Of a stretch of DNA of 5,418 nt, positions 5,349 through 5,418 are shown piece after piece. Both the position numbers and the translations under genes were made by a program. The notes under the pieces were generated by a model. That model was given only the letters and a program-made list of their open reading frames with translations, did no database searches and was not told the DNA's origin. The DNA comes from JBHHYN01 sp046757565 (GTDB lineage Bacteria; Pseudomonadota; Gammaproteobacteria; Eutrophobiales; Eutrophobiaceae): the NCBI GenBank assembly GCA_046757565.1, contig JBHHYN010000158.1, positions 1 to 5,418 on the forward strand, in the 5' to 3' direction. How positions within the stretch are numbered: position 1 is the first letter of the stretch; every line of letters begins with the position of its first letter.

Positions 5349-5418
5349 TAAATTAAAAGATTCTCATAGGCAGGATCTTTAAAGTCATTGAAAAACAAGT
5401 AATATTTTATGGAACCAA

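Noticed and set aside
5356..5380. AAAGAT/ATCTTT inverted repeat upstream of the DUF2231 gene
   Set aside because: Low-complexity AT-rich arms with a 13-base separation; likely by chance in such a region.

Overview
All four genes in this window lie on the minus strand, so the biological order runs from high to low coordinates: a DUF2231-family membrane protein with a His-rich tail, a copper-exporting P1B-type ATPase (copA), a cyclopropane-fatty-acyl-phospholipid synthase (cfa), and a small unrecognised lipoprotein with a helical tail. Four-gene context, strong AGGAGG-type ribosome sites, an intact Cfa close to the E. coli type and an FNR/Anr-type operator all suggest a free-living gammaproteobacterium (or a close proteobacterial relative) with anaerobic capability. 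The species cannot be named from the window.

Region by region (minus-strand direction): 5418-5311 is an upstream region with a small dyad (5332-5348). 5310-4738 encodes the DUF2231 protein, whose last ~35 residues are rich in His and Met and are predicted to be periplasmic. 4737-4532 is a 206-base intergenic region. It holds a 14-base palindrome (4662-4675), a perfect FNR-type site TTGAT-N4-ATCAA (4616-4629), a weak -35/-10 pair and a 9-bp leader hairpin (4557-4578) just upstream of the copA ribosome site. 4531-2141 encodes CopA, which has three tandem Cys/His/Met metal-binding modules at an exact 37-residue period in place of the usual HMA domains. 2140-2057 is an 84-base gap with a sequence like a sigma-S -10 element. 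2056-725 encodes Cfa with all the bicarbonate-site residues conserved. 724-704 is a 21-base gap. 703-83 encodes the lipoprotein. 82-1 contains no gene; its edge carries what may be the start of a dispersed GTCATTCCCG-type repeat.

A coherent reading is an envelope copper and stress module. The DUF2231 protein would offer periplasmic copper ligands, CopA would pump Cu(I) (or Ag(I)) out of the cytoplasm, and Cfa would harden the membrane by cyclopropanating unsaturated phospholipids. The lipoprotein may work at the membrane surface in partnership with Cfa. The most notable signal is the perfect FNR/Anr-type box before copA. It would link copper export to oxygen limitation, when copper is mostly in the more toxic and transportable Cu(I) state. 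No CueR- or CopY-like operator was recognised there. The families are well known. The less ordinary parts are the combination, the regulatory layout and the unassigned lipoprotein.
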